A stretch of DNA of 64,000 nt from the NCBI RefSeq assembly GCF_007997075.1, contig NZ_VORS01000009.1:124001-188000 (forward strand), in the 5' to 3' direction. Position numbers and translations under genes: made by a program. Positions 28,310 through 38,676 of this stretch are shown in pieces (the first letter of the stretch is position 1; every line of letters starts with the position of its first letter). Below the pieces are notes generated by a model that made no database searches, was not told the origin of the DNA, and was given only the letters and a program-made list of their open reading frames with translations. This stretch comes from Polaribacter sp. IC073. GTDB lineage: Bacteria > Bacteroidota > Bacteroidia > Flavobacteriales > Flavobacteriaceae.

Positions 28310-31300
28310 ATGAAAACAAAGTTTAAAGGAATTTTAACGCTATTACTGGCGTTTGTTGTGCAAATAACCTTTGCACAAGAGAAAACAGTCTCCGGAACAA
28401 TATCTGAAGCTTCAGGGCCTTTACCTGGAGTTAGTATTTTGATCAAGGGGACAAGTACAGGTACTCAAACTGATTTTAATGGTAAATATTCTATTAGCGC
28501 AAAACCGGGGGACATCCTTAGTTATAGCTACGTAGGATACAAAACTGTAGAAAAAAAGGTTGGTACTTCTAGCGCTATCAATGTAAAAATGGTACAAGAT
28601 GCTAGTGTATTAAATGAAATCGTTATTACAGCATTAGGTATTAAACGTGAAGCGAAGGCTTTAGGTTATGCACAACAATCTGTTGATGGTGATGTTTTAA
28701 ACAAAACTAAGGAAACAGATTTATCTACTGCTATTGCAGGTAAAGTGTCTGGTATCCAATTTACAGGGCAACCAACTTCTACTTTTAAAGCGTCAAATAT
28801 TCGTTTAAGAGGTAATTCTAATTTACTTTATGTAGTAGATGGTGTAAAATTAAACTCTAGAACAGATGTTAACAATGATGATATTGAATCATTAACTGTT
28901 CTTAAAGGTTTAGCTGCAACAGCACTTTATGGTCCTGATGGAAAAAACGGAGCGATCATAATTACTACAAAGAAAGCTAAAAGTGGTGAAGCTATTGTAA
29001 AGTATAGCCATACATCTTCTTTTGCGAATGCATACATAATGCCTGAGTACCAAAATGAATACGGTGGTGGTTATGCGAATGATGGAAAACCTAGTGGTAA
29101 TCCTGAAAGAGGTAGAGGTGCTGTAGGTTATTTTGAGTCTTTTGCTCACAATCCTTCTACAATGCCTGCTAGTTGGGCTGCGTACAACGGTCAATCTATT
29201 CCTTCATATTCTGCAGATGAATCTTGGGGTCCTAGATTAGAAGGTCAAATGGTAAGACATTGGGATTCTTGGATTCCTAACGATCCAGAATTTGGTAATT
29301 TACGTCCTTGGGAAGCAAATCCTAACAATATTAGAGATTTCTACCAAACAGCAACGTTACAGAACAATTCTGTTTCTTTCGAAAAAGGTGGTGAAGATTA
29401 CTCTATTAGAACTGCAATTACTAAAATTAATCAAGAATTAATCTTAGAAAACACAGAACGTAATACAAATATCTTTAGTATTAACGCTGAGTATAATATT
29501 ACAGAAAAATTAAAATTTAACACGAGTATTAACTATACAAATCGTTTTACTTTTAATGATCCTGATAACAACTACGGAAACTTAGGAGCTAACTTTAATC
29601 AATGGTGGCAAAGACAAATTGACATTGACAGATTAAAGAACTACAAAAGAAACGGTGAAGCTGTATCTTGGAACATTAGTTCTCCTACGAAATCTAAACC
29701 AGCGTATTGGAATTCTCCATATTTCATTTTGTATGAAAACACAAGAGAGCAGTACAAAAATGCTATTTATGGTCAAGCAGGTTTAACCTATAGTTTTACA
29801 GACAATTTGGTTGCCAATGTAGCTTTTAAGAAAACGTATAACAGCTACCACTCTAACAGTAAAGTTGGTTGGGGAGGATTAGAAGTTGAAGATTATACAG
29901 AATGGACATCTAGTGATGATAGAGAAGAAATTTTTGGTAGAGTTAGTTATTCTACAGAATATAAAGATTTTGACTTGAACACATCTGCAGGTTTCGAATT
30001 CACAAAAATTAGAAATAAAAACACATATGCTAGTGCAGTTGGAGGATTAACTACTCCTGGTTTTTACAGCTTAGCTACTTCTAAAGATAGACCAAGTGTT
30101 AGTTCTTCAGTTGGTGAACAAGACGGTAAAGCATGGTTTACAACAGCTTCTTTAGGTTTTATGAATACTGCTTATTTAGAAGCGTCTTTACGTAGAGATT
30201 ACAGTTCTACAGCAGATCCAGAAGCAAACAGCGTAACAACTTACGGTGTATCTGGTTCTTTTATACTTTCTCAGTTAATTAACAATAGAGAGTTATTGTC
30301 TTTTGCTAAATTAAGAGCTGGTTACACACAAGCTCCTTATTTCCCAGGAAGGTACTTATTAGGACAAACTTATAATTCAGGAACTCCTTATGGATCAACT
30401 GGAACTTCATCTGTACCAAACGCAGGTGTTAACCAAAATTTAAAAGGAGGTACTAGAAAAGAAGTAGAATTTGGTACTGAGTTAAAGTTCTTAAAAAACA
30501 GAATAGGTTTAGATGTAACTTATTTTGACAGAAAAGATGATGAATTACCATCTTTTGTAACAGTTCCTGGATCTACAGGTATTACTGGGTTTTATTCAAA
30601 TCAAGGAAAAGAATCATTTAGTGGTTTAGAAATTGGTTTAAGTGCTACACCTTTTAAATCTGATAACTTCACTTGGGACTTAAGCTTTAACATGGCAACC
30701 TTAAATAGAACTGTAGATTATATTGCAGATGGTGTTGATGTTAATGTACTAGACAGCTGGGGACCACAATTACAAAAAAGAGTTGGTCAAGAATGGGGTG
30801 CTATTTATGGTAATGCATACAAAAGAGACGAAAACGGTACTAAGATATTAGCAGACAACGGTCGTTATGAGTATGATACAAACCAGTATTTAGGTTCGAT
30901 TCTTCCAGACTTTACAGGGGGTGGAACATCTTATATGACGTATAAAAACATTAGCTTACAATTAGGTTTTGATTACCAAGTTGGAGGTAAATTTTATGGG
31001 GTTACAAGAAGGTATGGTAACTTCTCTGGTTTAGGTACAGAAACAGTTGGAAACAATGTGTTAGGAAACCCAGTAAGAAACAATGTTACTTTTACAGGAG
31101 CTTCTTCTGGTAGTTCTTCTGTAACATCAGTAAACTTTGCAAATGCAGCACCAGATTCTGGTGGTCAGTTAACTTCTGGAGTTGATGCTAGTGGTGCACC
31201 TGTGCAATACTTAGTGAACCCATATTACTTATGGAGATCTAACTTAAGAAACGTGCATGAAGAGTTTATAAATGATGCAACTTACGTAAAATTAAGAACG

Positions 31301-31519
31301 GTTAGTATAGGTTATAAATTACCTAATAGCGTAATAGAAAAAACACCATTCAAAAGCATAGATTTAGGCGTTTTTGCTAACAATGTATGGTTAATTTACA
31401 CAGGTGTTGATGGTGTAGATCCATCTGAAACTGAAGGACGTGGAGGAATTAACTGGATAGAAAATGGACAGTTACCAAGTGCACGTACAATTGGAATGAA
31501 TGCTAAATTCACATTTTAA
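28310..31519 (+). CDS. SusC/RagA family TonB-linked outer membrane receptor (pair 1)
   Basis: The 1069-residue protein is a TonB-dependent importer of the SusC class. A 22-residue signal peptide is followed by a carboxypeptidase-D-like regulatory domain (about 26-110, with LPGVSILIKGTSTGTQTDFN) and a TonB-box/plug entry at VLNEIVITALG. The plug has SNLLYVVDGVKLNSRTDV and GLAATALYGPDGKNGAIIIT; a long beta barrel ends in the aromatic-terminated NAKFTF. It works with the SusD lipoprotein encoded 19 bp downstream, which caps the barrel and captures the ligand. No glycoside hydrolase or peptidase is next to it, so the imported nutrient cannot be named. Its 5' end closely resembles that of the susC at 33124. 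Confidence 0.95.
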   Translation: MKTKFKGILTLLLAFVVQITFAQEKTVSGTISEASGPLPGVSILIKGTSTGTQTDFNGKYSISAKPGDILSYSYVGYKTVEKKVGTSSAINVKMVQDASVLNEIVITALGIKREAKALGYAQQSVDGDVLNKTKETDLSTAIAGKVSGIQFTGQPTSTFKASNIRLRGNSNLLYVVDGVKLNSRTDVNNDDIESLTVLKGLAATALYGPDGKNGAIIITTKKAKSGEAIVKYSHTSSFANAYIMPEYQNEYGGGYANDGKPSGNPERGRGAVGYFESFAHNPSTMPASWAAYNGQSIPSYSADESWGPRLEGQMVRHWDSWIPNDPEFGNLRPWEANPNNIRDFYQTATLQNNSVSFEKGGEDYSIRTAITKINQELILENTERNTNIFSINAEYNITEKLKFNTSINYTNRFTFNDPDNNYGNLGANFNQWWQRQIDIDRLKNYKRNGEAVSWNISSPTKSKPAYWNSPYFILYENTREQYKNAIYGQAGLTYSFTDNLVANVAFKKTYNSYHSNSKVGWGGLEVEDYTEWTSSDDREEIFGRVSYSTEYKDFDLNTSAGFEFTKIRNKNTYASAVGGLTTPGFYSLATSKDRPSVSSSVGEQDGKAWFTTASLGFMNTAYLEASLRRDYSSTADPEANSVTTYGVSGSFILSQLINNRELLSFAKLRAGYTQAPYFPGRYLLGQTYNSGTPYGSTGTSSVPNAGVNQNLKGGTRKEVEFGTELKFLKNRIGLDVTYFDRKDDELPSFVTVPGSTGITGFYSNQGKESFSGLEIGLSATPFKSDNFTWDLSFNMATLNRTVDYIADGVDVNVLDSWGPQLQKRVGQEWGAIYGNAYKRDENGTKILADNGRYEYDTNQYLGSILPDFTGGGTSYMTYKNISLQLGFDYQVGGKFYGVTRRYGNFSGLGTETVGNNVLGNPVRNNVTFTGASSGSSSVTSVNFANAAPDSGGQLTSGVDASGAPVQYLVNPYYLWRSNLRNVHEEFINDATYVKLRTVSIGYKLPNSVIEKTPFKSIDLGVFANNVWLIYTGVDGVDPSETEGRGGINWIENGQLPSARTIGMNAKFTF

Positions 31520-31538
31520 TTAAAAATATTTATAAAAA

Positions 31539-32954
31539 ATGAAAAAAATAACACAAAAATTATCACTACTTGCAGTAACCATGCTTTTAATAGTATCATG
31601 TGAAACTGTAGATTTTGGTAATATAAACACAGATCCAAATAACCCGTCAACAGCATCGTCTTCAGGGTTATTGGCAAATGCACTTAAAAGTTTACCGGGT
31701 CATTTAACTCAGACAACTTCTATATTGTATGCACAATATACTGCTAACGGTCAATACCCAGATGAAAGCAAATATGTTGATTTAAACTGGTCATATTACG
31801 GTTGGTATTCTGGAGCTCTAAAAGATTTACAAGCTGTAGTAGCTACAAATACAGATGCTCCTATTCCTAGTTCAAATAATGCAATTGCAGCAGCAACATT
31901 GTTAAGAGCATATTACTTGCATAACATGACAGATAGATGGGGTAGAATACCTTATACGGAAGCTTTGTTAGGTTTAGATGATACATTTCCTGCCTTGGAT
32001 TCTCAAGAAACTGTTTACAGAGGTTTAATTGGAGAAATAGATACTGCTTTAGGTATGATAGACAACAAAGGAAACCCAGGTGGAGACATCCTTTTTGAAG
32101 GAGACATGAACAGATGGAAGCAATTCGGTAATACATTAAAAGCGATTATGGCTTTGCGTATGTCTAAAAGAAATACTGAAATGAGCGATTTTCCAAAAAC
32201 AGCATTTAACCAAGCTATTGGTGGTGCAATAAAATCTGCTTCAGATAATATTTCATATACATTTTTAGCAGATGACAATAATGACAACCCTTGGCAAGAT
32301 CGGTTTGTTGATGATGGAAGAACAGATTGGTTAATGTCTGACGTAATTGTTGATTATATGATTGGAAGTGGTTCTGATACAGACCCTCAAGATCCAAGGT
32401 TACATAAATATGCAGATCCTTTAGTAGGAACTGATAGGTATGTAGGTGCAGATTATGGCGTTGGAAATGATTTAGTAGCAAACTATTCTTTAATTACTAC
32501 AGATATTATTTACAGCCAAACAGCACCAGCATATCTTTTTACTGCTGCTCAAATTCAATTCTCTATGGCAGAAGCTGTTGAGTTAGGATGGATGACGGGT
32601 AGCGCTGCCGCTTTCTATAACGCAGGTATTCAAGAATCTATGACGCAATGGGGTGTTGATGCAGCAGATGCAACAACTTTTATTGCAAGTGCACCTTATG
32701 TTGATATGCAATCTATTGCAGAACAAAAATGGGTAGCTTTATTTTTACAAGGTTACGAAGCTTGGGCAGAATGGAGAAGAATTGGTGGACCAGCAACTAT
32801 TGTGAAGCCAGCGACTCAGTTACAAGGTACAGATATACCTCAAAGACAAGCTTACTCTTCTAGTACACCAAATATTAATGAAGAAAACTACAATGCAGCA
32901 ATTGCAGCACAAGGACCTGATGATTTAGATACAGTTCTTTGGATTTTTAAATAA
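31539..32954 (+). CDS. SusD/RagB family outer membrane lipoprotein (pair 1)
   Basis: The 471-residue surface lipoprotein has a signal peptide ending in a lipobox with Cys21 (LLIVSCETVDFGN). The body belongs to the SusD-like group with the segments AATLLRAYYLHNMTDRWGRI and PYTEALLG, and the later ALFLQGYEAWAEWRRIGGP. It ends FPVLW-like (DLDTVLWIFK). It binds the ligand and delivers it to the SusC barrel encoded directly upstream. A strong terminator 32 bp after the stop ends the transcription unit. The protein is complete, unlike the SusD partner of pair 2. Confidence 0.92.
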   Translation: MKKITQKLSLLAVTMLLIVSCETVDFGNINTDPNNPSTASSSGLLANALKSLPGHLTQTTSILYAQYTANGQYPDESKYVDLNWSYYGWYSGALKDLQAVVATNTDAPIPSSNNAIAAATLLRAYYLHNMTDRWGRIPYTEALLGLDDTFPALDSQETVYRGLIGEIDTALGMIDNKGNPGGDILFEGDMNRWKQFGNTLKAIMALRMSKRNTEMSDFPKTAFNQAIGGAIKSASDNISYTFLADDNNDNPWQDRFVDDGRTDWLMSDVIVDYMIGSGSDTDPQDPRLHKYADPLVGTDRYVGADYGVGNDLVANYSLITTDIIYSQTAPAYLFTAAQIQFSMAEAVELGWMTGSAAAFYNAGIQESMTQWGVDAADATTFIASAPYVDMQSIAEQKWVALFLQGYEAWAEWRRIGGPATIVKPATQLQGTDIPQRQAYSSSTPNINEENYNAAIAAQGPDDLDTVLWIFK

Positions 32955-32985
32955 TTATTATATAAAAATCTTTAAATATTACATT

Positions 32986-33020
32986 AACATCCAACCTTTG
33001 TAAGGTTGGATGTTTTTTTT
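32986..33020 (+). terminator. Rho-independent terminator of SusC/D pair 1
   Basis: A perfect stem of about 13 bp (32986-32998 with 33002-33014), centred on CCAACC/GGTTGG and with a three-base loop, is followed by eight or more T residues. It separates the two SusC/SusD units. Confidence 0.92.
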
Positions 33021-33123
33021 CGTCTTATAATTTGTAGCTTCAAAGAAACATTTTATGTTAAAAAATTGTTTTATTAAGTTTTATTTAAGACTTTTGAAGT
33101 TAATTAATTCAAATAATTATACA

Positions 33124-36100
33124 ATGAAGACAAAGTTTAATGGAATTTTAACGCTTTTTCTAGCGTTTGTAGTGCAAATATCCTTTGCACAGCAAAAAAC
33201 TGTTAGTGGAACAGTTTCAGATGACTCTGGTGTTTTACCAGGAGTTAGTATATTAATTAAAGGTTCTAACATTGGTACAGAATCTGATTTCGATGGTAAA
33301 TACTCGATAAAAACCGCAATGGGTGATGTCTTAGTATTTAGATATTTAGGGTACAAAATCGTTGAAAAAACGATTGGAAATTCTAATACAGTAAATGCAA
33401 CGCTAGTACAAGATGCTAGTGTATTAAATGAAATAGTTGTAACAACTTATGGTTCGCAAACAAAAGAATCTTTAACGGGTTCTATTACAGAAATAAAAAC
33501 TGAAGAGTTTGCAAAAGTTGCTTCTGGTAATGCTGTAACTGGTTTAACTGGTAAAGTTGCTGGTGTTCAAATTTATTCTAATTCAGGACAACCTGGTGCT
33601 GCACCAACTGTAAGGTTTAGAGGTATTGGGTCTTTAAACGGATCATCTTCTCCTCTTTACGTAGTTGATGGAGTTCCTTTTAATGAATCTATAACAACAA
33701 TAAACCCTAATGACATCGCTTCTATGTCTTTCGTAAAAGATGCATCTGCTGCTTCTCTTTATGGAAATCGTGGTGCAAATGGTGTTATTATTGTAACTAC
33801 AAAAAAAGGTAAAAAAGGTAAAATAAACGTAAGTTTAGATATTAAAACTACTTTTTCTAGTAGAGCAATTGATGATTATGCTGTTATAAAAGACGCTGGG
33901 GAGTACTATGAAACTTACCACAAAATGTTAAAAGGTAATCAAATTACAGATAATGGTTTGTCTGATGCAGCTGCAGGTGCTTTTGCTTCAAATAATTTAA
34001 TTTCTGGGGCAAGTCTTGGGCTAATTTACAATACGTTTGGTGGAGACAATAGTACTTTAGTTGATCCATCTACAGGTAGATTGACAAGATCAAACCCTTT
34101 ATGGACGGTTGATTGGGAAGACGCTTTGTTTAACCAAACAAGTGGAATTAAAAGTCAGTACTTAAGTGTATCTGGTGGTACAGATAGTACAAACTATTTC
34201 TTCTCTGTTGGTAATGAAGATAATGATGGTTACAACATTAACACAGGTTTTAAAAGATATACTCTTAAAACAAGTGTAGATACTCAAGTTAATAAAAGTA
34301 TTAAAATAGGGTCTTCTCTATCGTATGCTAATAGAACTCAAACAGGTCAAAATGAAAACAACATTACTGGTAGTTTTGCTTGGGTAAGAAATATTGCACC
34401 AATATACCCTGTCTATACATTAGATCATAATACAGGAGTGATTCAAAGAGATAATCAAGGGAAACCTCTATATGATGCAGAAGCAAACATTTCTCCTAAT
34501 GCTCTTGCAGGAAGACCTTTTAATGGTTTTTCTAACCCTTTAGCTATTCAAGAATTAAATGTAAATGAAGTTGTTAATGATAACTTTAATAACAGAACAT
34601 ATGCTGAGATTGATCTTTTTAAGGATTTAAAATTTACATATAGTTTTGGTTTAGATTTAAGAAACTACAACACTACAGATTATACGAACAAGTTAATTGG
34701 TTCGGGTATTGCTCCGAATGCAAGAATAACAACTTCTTATGGTCGTTCTGTAACATTTACAAACCAACAATTAGTTAACTGGAACAAGACTTTTGGAGAC
34801 AATCATAATGTAGCAGTTTTACTTGGTCATGAAAGCTCAAGCAATTCTAGTCAGTTCATGAGTGGTTCAAAAAAGGATCAATTTATATCTTCTGATTTAT
34901 CATTAGACTTATTTGCGGAAAATGATGGTGCAGGTAATTTAGGTGGTGGTGGTAACAACTACACATTAGACGGTTATTTTGCTAGAGTTTTATACGATTT
35001 CAATAATAAATATTTCGTTAACGCTAGTTTTAGAAGAGATGGTTCTTCTGTTTTTCACCCAGATAATAGATGGGGTAACTTCTACGGAGGTGGTTTATGG
35101 GCTATAAGTAAAGAAGACTTTATGTCTAATATTAGCTGGTTAGATAACTTAAAATTAAAAGGAAGTTACGGTCAATTAGGTAACGATTATGTTGCGTATG
35201 ACGGTGGTGGTAGAAACTATACTCCTTTCTTAGATCAATGGGACGTTGTTTCTGATGGATTAGAATTTAGTTTGAGTAAAACTGTTTTAGGTAACAAAGA
35301 TATCAAGTGGGAAACTTCTACAAATATGAATGCTGGTTTTGAAGCTGCAATGTTTGATCGTAGACTTAGAGTTGAAGCAGAATACTTTCAAAGAAAAATT
35401 TCTGATTTAATTTTTAACAGACCTTTATCTCCTTCTTCTGGTTTGCCTTCTGTACCAGAAAACGTAATGGACATGCAGAATACAGGTGTTGAAGTAAGTA
35501 TTGGATATGATATTATTACAAACACAGATTTCTCTTGGTTTTTTGATATCAATGCAACACACTATAAAAATGAAATTACCAAATTGGCTCCAGGTAGAGA
35601 GTTTATTGATAATGGAATTTATAGATGGGTAGATGGCGGTAGTGCTTATGACTACTACACACAAAAATTTGCAGGTGTTAACCCAACAACTGGTATGACG
35701 CAATGGTTTACTAAAGAAGAGTTTGATGGTACTACTCCTACTAACGGAATAACTGAGAAAAGATCTTTAGCTAGTTTGTATTATTTAGACAAAACAGCAC
35801 TTCCTGATGTTTATGGTGGTTTCTCTACAAGTATGATCTATAAAGACTTCGATTTCTCTGTAAACTTTTCTTATCAAATAGGAGGTTATGCATATGACAA
35901 TGTGTATGCAGGTGGTTTTAGTGGTAAAACAGGACAAAACTTTAGTAAAGACTTTGACAAAACTTGGAGGTATGACAACCAAACAGGTACGTTACCAAGA
36001 GTTTTAGAAGGTTCTACAAACTACAGTAGATCTGATTTCTTCTTAGAGAAATCTACTTACCTTAGTTTAAATGACATTACTGTTGGTTATACATTACCTA

Positions 36101-36285
36101 AAGACATCAGTACTAGATACGGAATCAACTCTGTAAGATTGTATGGTTTAGCAAATAACTTAGGGTTATGGGCAACTTCAGACCGTCAAGGTTTTGATCC
36201 AAGAGCGAGTGTAACTGGTGGTACTAGTGCTGTAAGATACTCATCATTAAAAACCTTTACATTAGGTTTAAATATTAATTTTTAA
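33124..36285 (+). CDS. SusC/RagA family TonB-linked outer membrane receptor (pair 2)
   Basis: The frame is open from 33055, but the signal peptide starts at the ATG at 33124 (MKTKFNGILTLFLAFVVQIS), giving 1053 residues. Domain order is as in pair 1: regulatory domain with LPGVSILIKGSNIGTESDFD, VLNEIVVTTYGSQTKESLTG at the plug entry, SSPLYVVDGVPFNESITTIN and SAASLYGNRGANGVIIVTTK in the plug, then the barrel. The 5' ends of the two susC genes are very alike at the DNA level, including an identical 29-bp stretch (28592-28620 and 33406-33434), while the barrels differ. The paired SusD gene carries a stop codon. The substrate is unknown. Confidence 0.95.
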   Translation: MKTKFNGILTLFLAFVVQISFAQQKTVSGTVSDDSGVLPGVSILIKGSNIGTESDFDGKYSIKTAMGDVLVFRYLGYKIVEKTIGNSNTVNATLVQDASVLNEIVVTTYGSQTKESLTGSITEIKTEEFAKVASGNAVTGLTGKVAGVQIYSNSGQPGAAPTVRFRGIGSLNGSSSPLYVVDGVPFNESITTINPNDIASMSFVKDASAASLYGNRGANGVIIVTTKKGKKGKINVSLDIKTTFSSRAIDDYAVIKDAGEYYETYHKMLKGNQITDNGLSDAAAGAFASNNLISGASLGLIYNTFGGDNSTLVDPSTGRLTRSNPLWTVDWEDALFNQTSGIKSQYLSVSGGTDSTNYFFSVGNEDNDGYNINTGFKRYTLKTSVDTQVNKSIKIGSSLSYANRTQTGQNENNITGSFAWVRNIAPIYPVYTLDHNTGVIQRDNQGKPLYDAEANISPNALAGRPFNGFSNPLAIQELNVNEVVNDNFNNRTYAEIDLFKDLKFTYSFGLDLRNYNTTDYTNKLIGSGIAPNARITTSYGRSVTFTNQQLVNWNKTFGDNHNVAVLLGHESSSNSSQFMSGSKKDQFISSDLSLDLFAENDGAGNLGGGGNNYTLDGYFARVLYDFNNKYFVNASFRRDGSSVFHPDNRWGNFYGGGLWAISKEDFMSNISWLDNLKLKGSYGQLGNDYVAYDGGGRNYTPFLDQWDVVSDGLEFSLSKTVLGNKDIKWETSTNMNAGFEAAMFDRRLRVEAEYFQRKISDLIFNRPLSPSSGLPSVPENVMDMQNTGVEVSIGYDIITNTDFSWFFDINATHYKNEITKLAPGREFIDNGIYRWVDGGSAYDYYTQKFAGVNPTTGMTQWFTKEEFDGTTPTNGITEKRSLASLYYLDKTALPDVYGGFSTSMIYKDFDFSVNFSYQIGGYAYDNVYAGGFSGKTGQNFSKDFDKTWRYDNQTGTLPRVLEGSTNYSRSDFFLEKSTYLSLNDITVGYTLPKDISTRYGINSVRLYGLANNLGLWATSDRQGFDPRASVTGGTSAVRYSSLKTFTLGLNINF

Positions 36286-36295
36286 ATATTAAAAA

Positions 36296-37825
36296 ATGAA
36301 AAAAATAATTTATAGTTTAGCAATTGCAGTCTTCTTTATTGGCTGTAGTGATAGTTTTTTGGATCCTGACAGACCAAATACAACAACCGATGAAACAGTT
36401 GCAGATTTAGCAGCTGAGTCTCCAGAAGCGTTGTTAAATATTGCTTCATCTTTCGATGTAGGTACCATTAACAGCTTACGTACTTTTGGAGTAGGTGGAA
36501 GTGGTGGAGACCATAATGATTTTGGTCAGAAAGGTATCGATATCATGATGGATGTTATGTCCAACGACATGATTACTCTTGAATCTAACACTGGTTGGTT
36601 TTTTAGAAACTACAACTATACTGGTAGAATACAAGAAGCTACTGCAACAAGTACCATTTGGAATTATTATTATGAAATAATAAAAGGTTCTAACCAAACA
36701 ATTGGTTTAATTGGTAACTTACCTGCAGACGCACTAACGCAAGACTTAAAGTATGTTTTAGCCCGTGCTAAAGCTACAAGAGGTTACAGTTATTTGTCTT
36801 TAATACAAATATACTAAAAAGGAAACCCAGCTTTAAGCGATCAAGGTGTACCTATTATTGATCCTACAGCAGACATTATTAATGGAGCTGGTTTCGGACG
36901 TCAAACAGTAGAAGATGTATATACACAAATTAATAAAGATTTAACAGAGTCTTATGACGAATTAAGTGGATATGCAAGACCAGACAAAACGTCTATCAAT
37001 CAGCAAGTAGTTTCTGGATATTTGGCTAGATTCTATTTACTTACTGGTAAATATAATGATGCTGTAACTTCTGCTCGTATAGCTCAAGCTGGTGGTTCTT
37101 TAAATGGAAACCAAATATTAGACGGTTTTCAATTTATTACAAACCCTGAAGTATTATTTGGTGCAGATTTAAATGTTGACACGAACAGTTATTATGCTTC
37201 ATTCTTCGCACAAATGCAATCATTTTCGGCTGCTAATCAAGGAGATTATGGAACAACGCTAGGGTATCCTGGTCAATTGTCTCACCACAGAACAATAGAT
37301 CCAAGGTTGTACAATCAAATATCTGCTACAGATATAAGAGCTGACTGGTTTGGACCTGATAATGGTTTCATCAAAAATGGAAGACCAGATCAATTTTACA
37401 ACTACAAATTCTACGATAATACAGATTTTGAAGCGGATTACACGTACATGAGAACACCGGAAATGTATTTAATTGAAGCGGAAGCTTTGGCTAGAGACGG
37501 TCAAGATGGCTTAGCAGCTGTTGCTTTATTTGATTTAATTTCAACTAGAGACGCTTCTTATGCACAATCTACTAATACAGGTAATGCTCTTTTAGAAGAA
37601 ATCTATTTACATAGAAGAATTGAACTATGGGGAGAAGGATTTGGTTTATTAGATATGAAAAGGTTTAACAAAGGATTACAAAGAACTTATACTGGGTCTA
37701 CGCATCCACAAAATTCTGGATATTTCGATATTCCTGCAGGAGACAATCAATTTACTTTTCAAATTCCATTTTCTGAAATTAACTTAAATGATGCTTTGAC
37801 TACAGCGGATCAAAATCCACTATAA
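36296..37825 (+). pseudogene. SusD/RagB family lipoprotein gene (pair 2) with an internal stop codon
   Basis: The gene covers 510 codons in one frame but is interrupted by TAA at 36815-36817 (codon 174). The part before the stop has a lipoprotein signal (AVFFIGC, Cys17) and SusD helices ending SYLSLIQIY. Directly after the stop, in the same frame, KGNPALSDQGVPIIDPTADI continues the SusD fold, and the remainder runs to the normal SusD end (ADQNPL). SusD proteins usually have glutamine or similar here, so the stop is best explained by a single CAA-to-TAA change. Neither a frameshift nor an insertion is needed. It could be a real recent inactivation, a phase-variable or suppressed codon, or a sequence error. 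The truncated product would lack most of the ligand-binding fold. Confidence 0.85.
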
Positions 37826-37847
37826 ATAGCAAACAATTTAAATATTA

Positions 37848-37877
37848 AACCATCTCTTTTAGAGATGGTTTTTTTTT
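37848..37877 (+). terminator. Rho-independent terminator of SusC/D pair 2
   Basis: The arms AACCATCTCT/AGAGATGGTT (37848-37857 with 37861-37870) close a small loop and are followed by a run of T. The rlmB promoter element starts about 15 bp later. Confidence 0.9.
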
Positions 37878-37892
37878 GCTCTTTTTTTAGCA

Positions 37893-37900
37893 TACATTTG
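37893..37900 (+). promoter_or_regulatory. Putative -7 element of rlmB, leaderless arrangement
   Basis: TACATTTG matches TAnnTTTG exactly and is followed by CAAA and the rlmB ATG at 37905. The layout is the same as at rarA (39416). The TTTG at 37875-37878 is only 14 bp upstream, too close for a standard -33 element. Confidence 0.5.
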
Positions 37901-37904
37901 CAAA

Positions 37905-38669
37905 ATGGAGAATAATAATACTACAGAATCAACAAATATTTTTGGTATAAGAGCAATTATTGAAGCAATTGAAAGTGGTTCAACAATTAATAAAGTATAT
38001 CTGCAAAAAGAATTAAGAGGAAATCTTTTTTTTGAATTGAATAACCTAATCAAAGAAAAGAAACTTTCTACAAGTATGGTGCCTGTAGAAAAGTTAAATC
38101 GTTTGTCTAAAAACGGGAACCATCAAGGTGCTGTTGCACAAATATCTCCCGTAGAGTTTCAAGATTTAGAAACTTTAATTGAAAAAACCTTAGAAAAGGG
38201 TACCACTCCACTTTTTCTATTATTAGACCAACTTTCTGACGTTAGAAACTTTGGTGCAATTATAAGAACTGCAGAATGTACTGGTGTTAATGGTATTATT
38301 ATTCAAAAAGACGGAAGTGCTCCTGTAAATGCAGAAACAATAAAAACTTCTGCTGGTGCAGCTTTTAAAATACCTATCTGTAAAGTAGATCATATAAAAG
38401 ATGCTTTATTTATACTGCAAGCTGCAGAAATTAAAACTGTTGCTGCTACAGAAAAAACAGAAGACTCTATCTATGATATAAACCTAAACCAGCCAATTGC
38501 TATTGTTATGGGTTCTGAGCATAGAGGCGTAAACCCTTCTATACTTAAAATGGTAGATTATAAAGCGAAATTACCTCTGCTAGGTGAAATAGCTTCTTTA
38601 AATGTATCTGTTGCTTGTGGAGCTTTCTTATATGAGACGGTAAGACAAAGAATGACTGCTAATAAATAA
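37905..38669 (+). CDS. rlmB: 23S rRNA (guanosine-2'-O)-methyltransferase RlmB
   Basis: The 254-residue SpoU-family enzyme methylates the 2'-OH of G2251 in 23S rRNA. The N-terminal substrate-binding domain has NIFGIRAIIEAIESGSTINK and NGNHQGAVAQISPVEF. The C-terminal trefoil-knot SAM domain has the three motifs LDQLSDVRNFGAIIRTAECT, IVMGSEHRGVNPSI and LPLLGEIASLNVSVACGAFL. A promoter element directly before the ATG suggests a leaderless mRNA. It converges on the rhomboid gene, with 7 bp between stops. Confidence 0.95.
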   Translation: MENNNTTESTNIFGIRAIIEAIESGSTINKVYLQKELRGNLFFELNNLIKEKKLSTSMVPVEKLNRLSKNGNHQGAVAQISPVEFQDLETLIEKTLEKGTTPLFLLLDQLSDVRNFGAIIRTAECTGVNGIIIQKDGSAPVNAETIKTSAGAAFKIPICKVDHIKDALFILQAAEIKTVAATEKTEDSIYDINLNQPIAIVMGSEHRGVNPSILKMVDYKAKLPLLGEIASLNVSVACGAFLYETVRQRMTANK

Positions 38670-38676
38670 GAATACG

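Noticed and set aside
32015..32481. Overlapping minus-strand frames inside the first susD gene
   Set aside because: They overlap each other and a complete SusD gene; no promoter or family match.
33055..33123. N-terminal extension of the second SusC
   Set aside because: The signal peptide begins at 33124; the extra 23 residues would block export and match no SusC.
36811..36830. Frameshift in the second susD gene
   Set aside because: Sequence on both sides of the stop is in the same frame and reads as continuous SusD, so a substitution explains it better.
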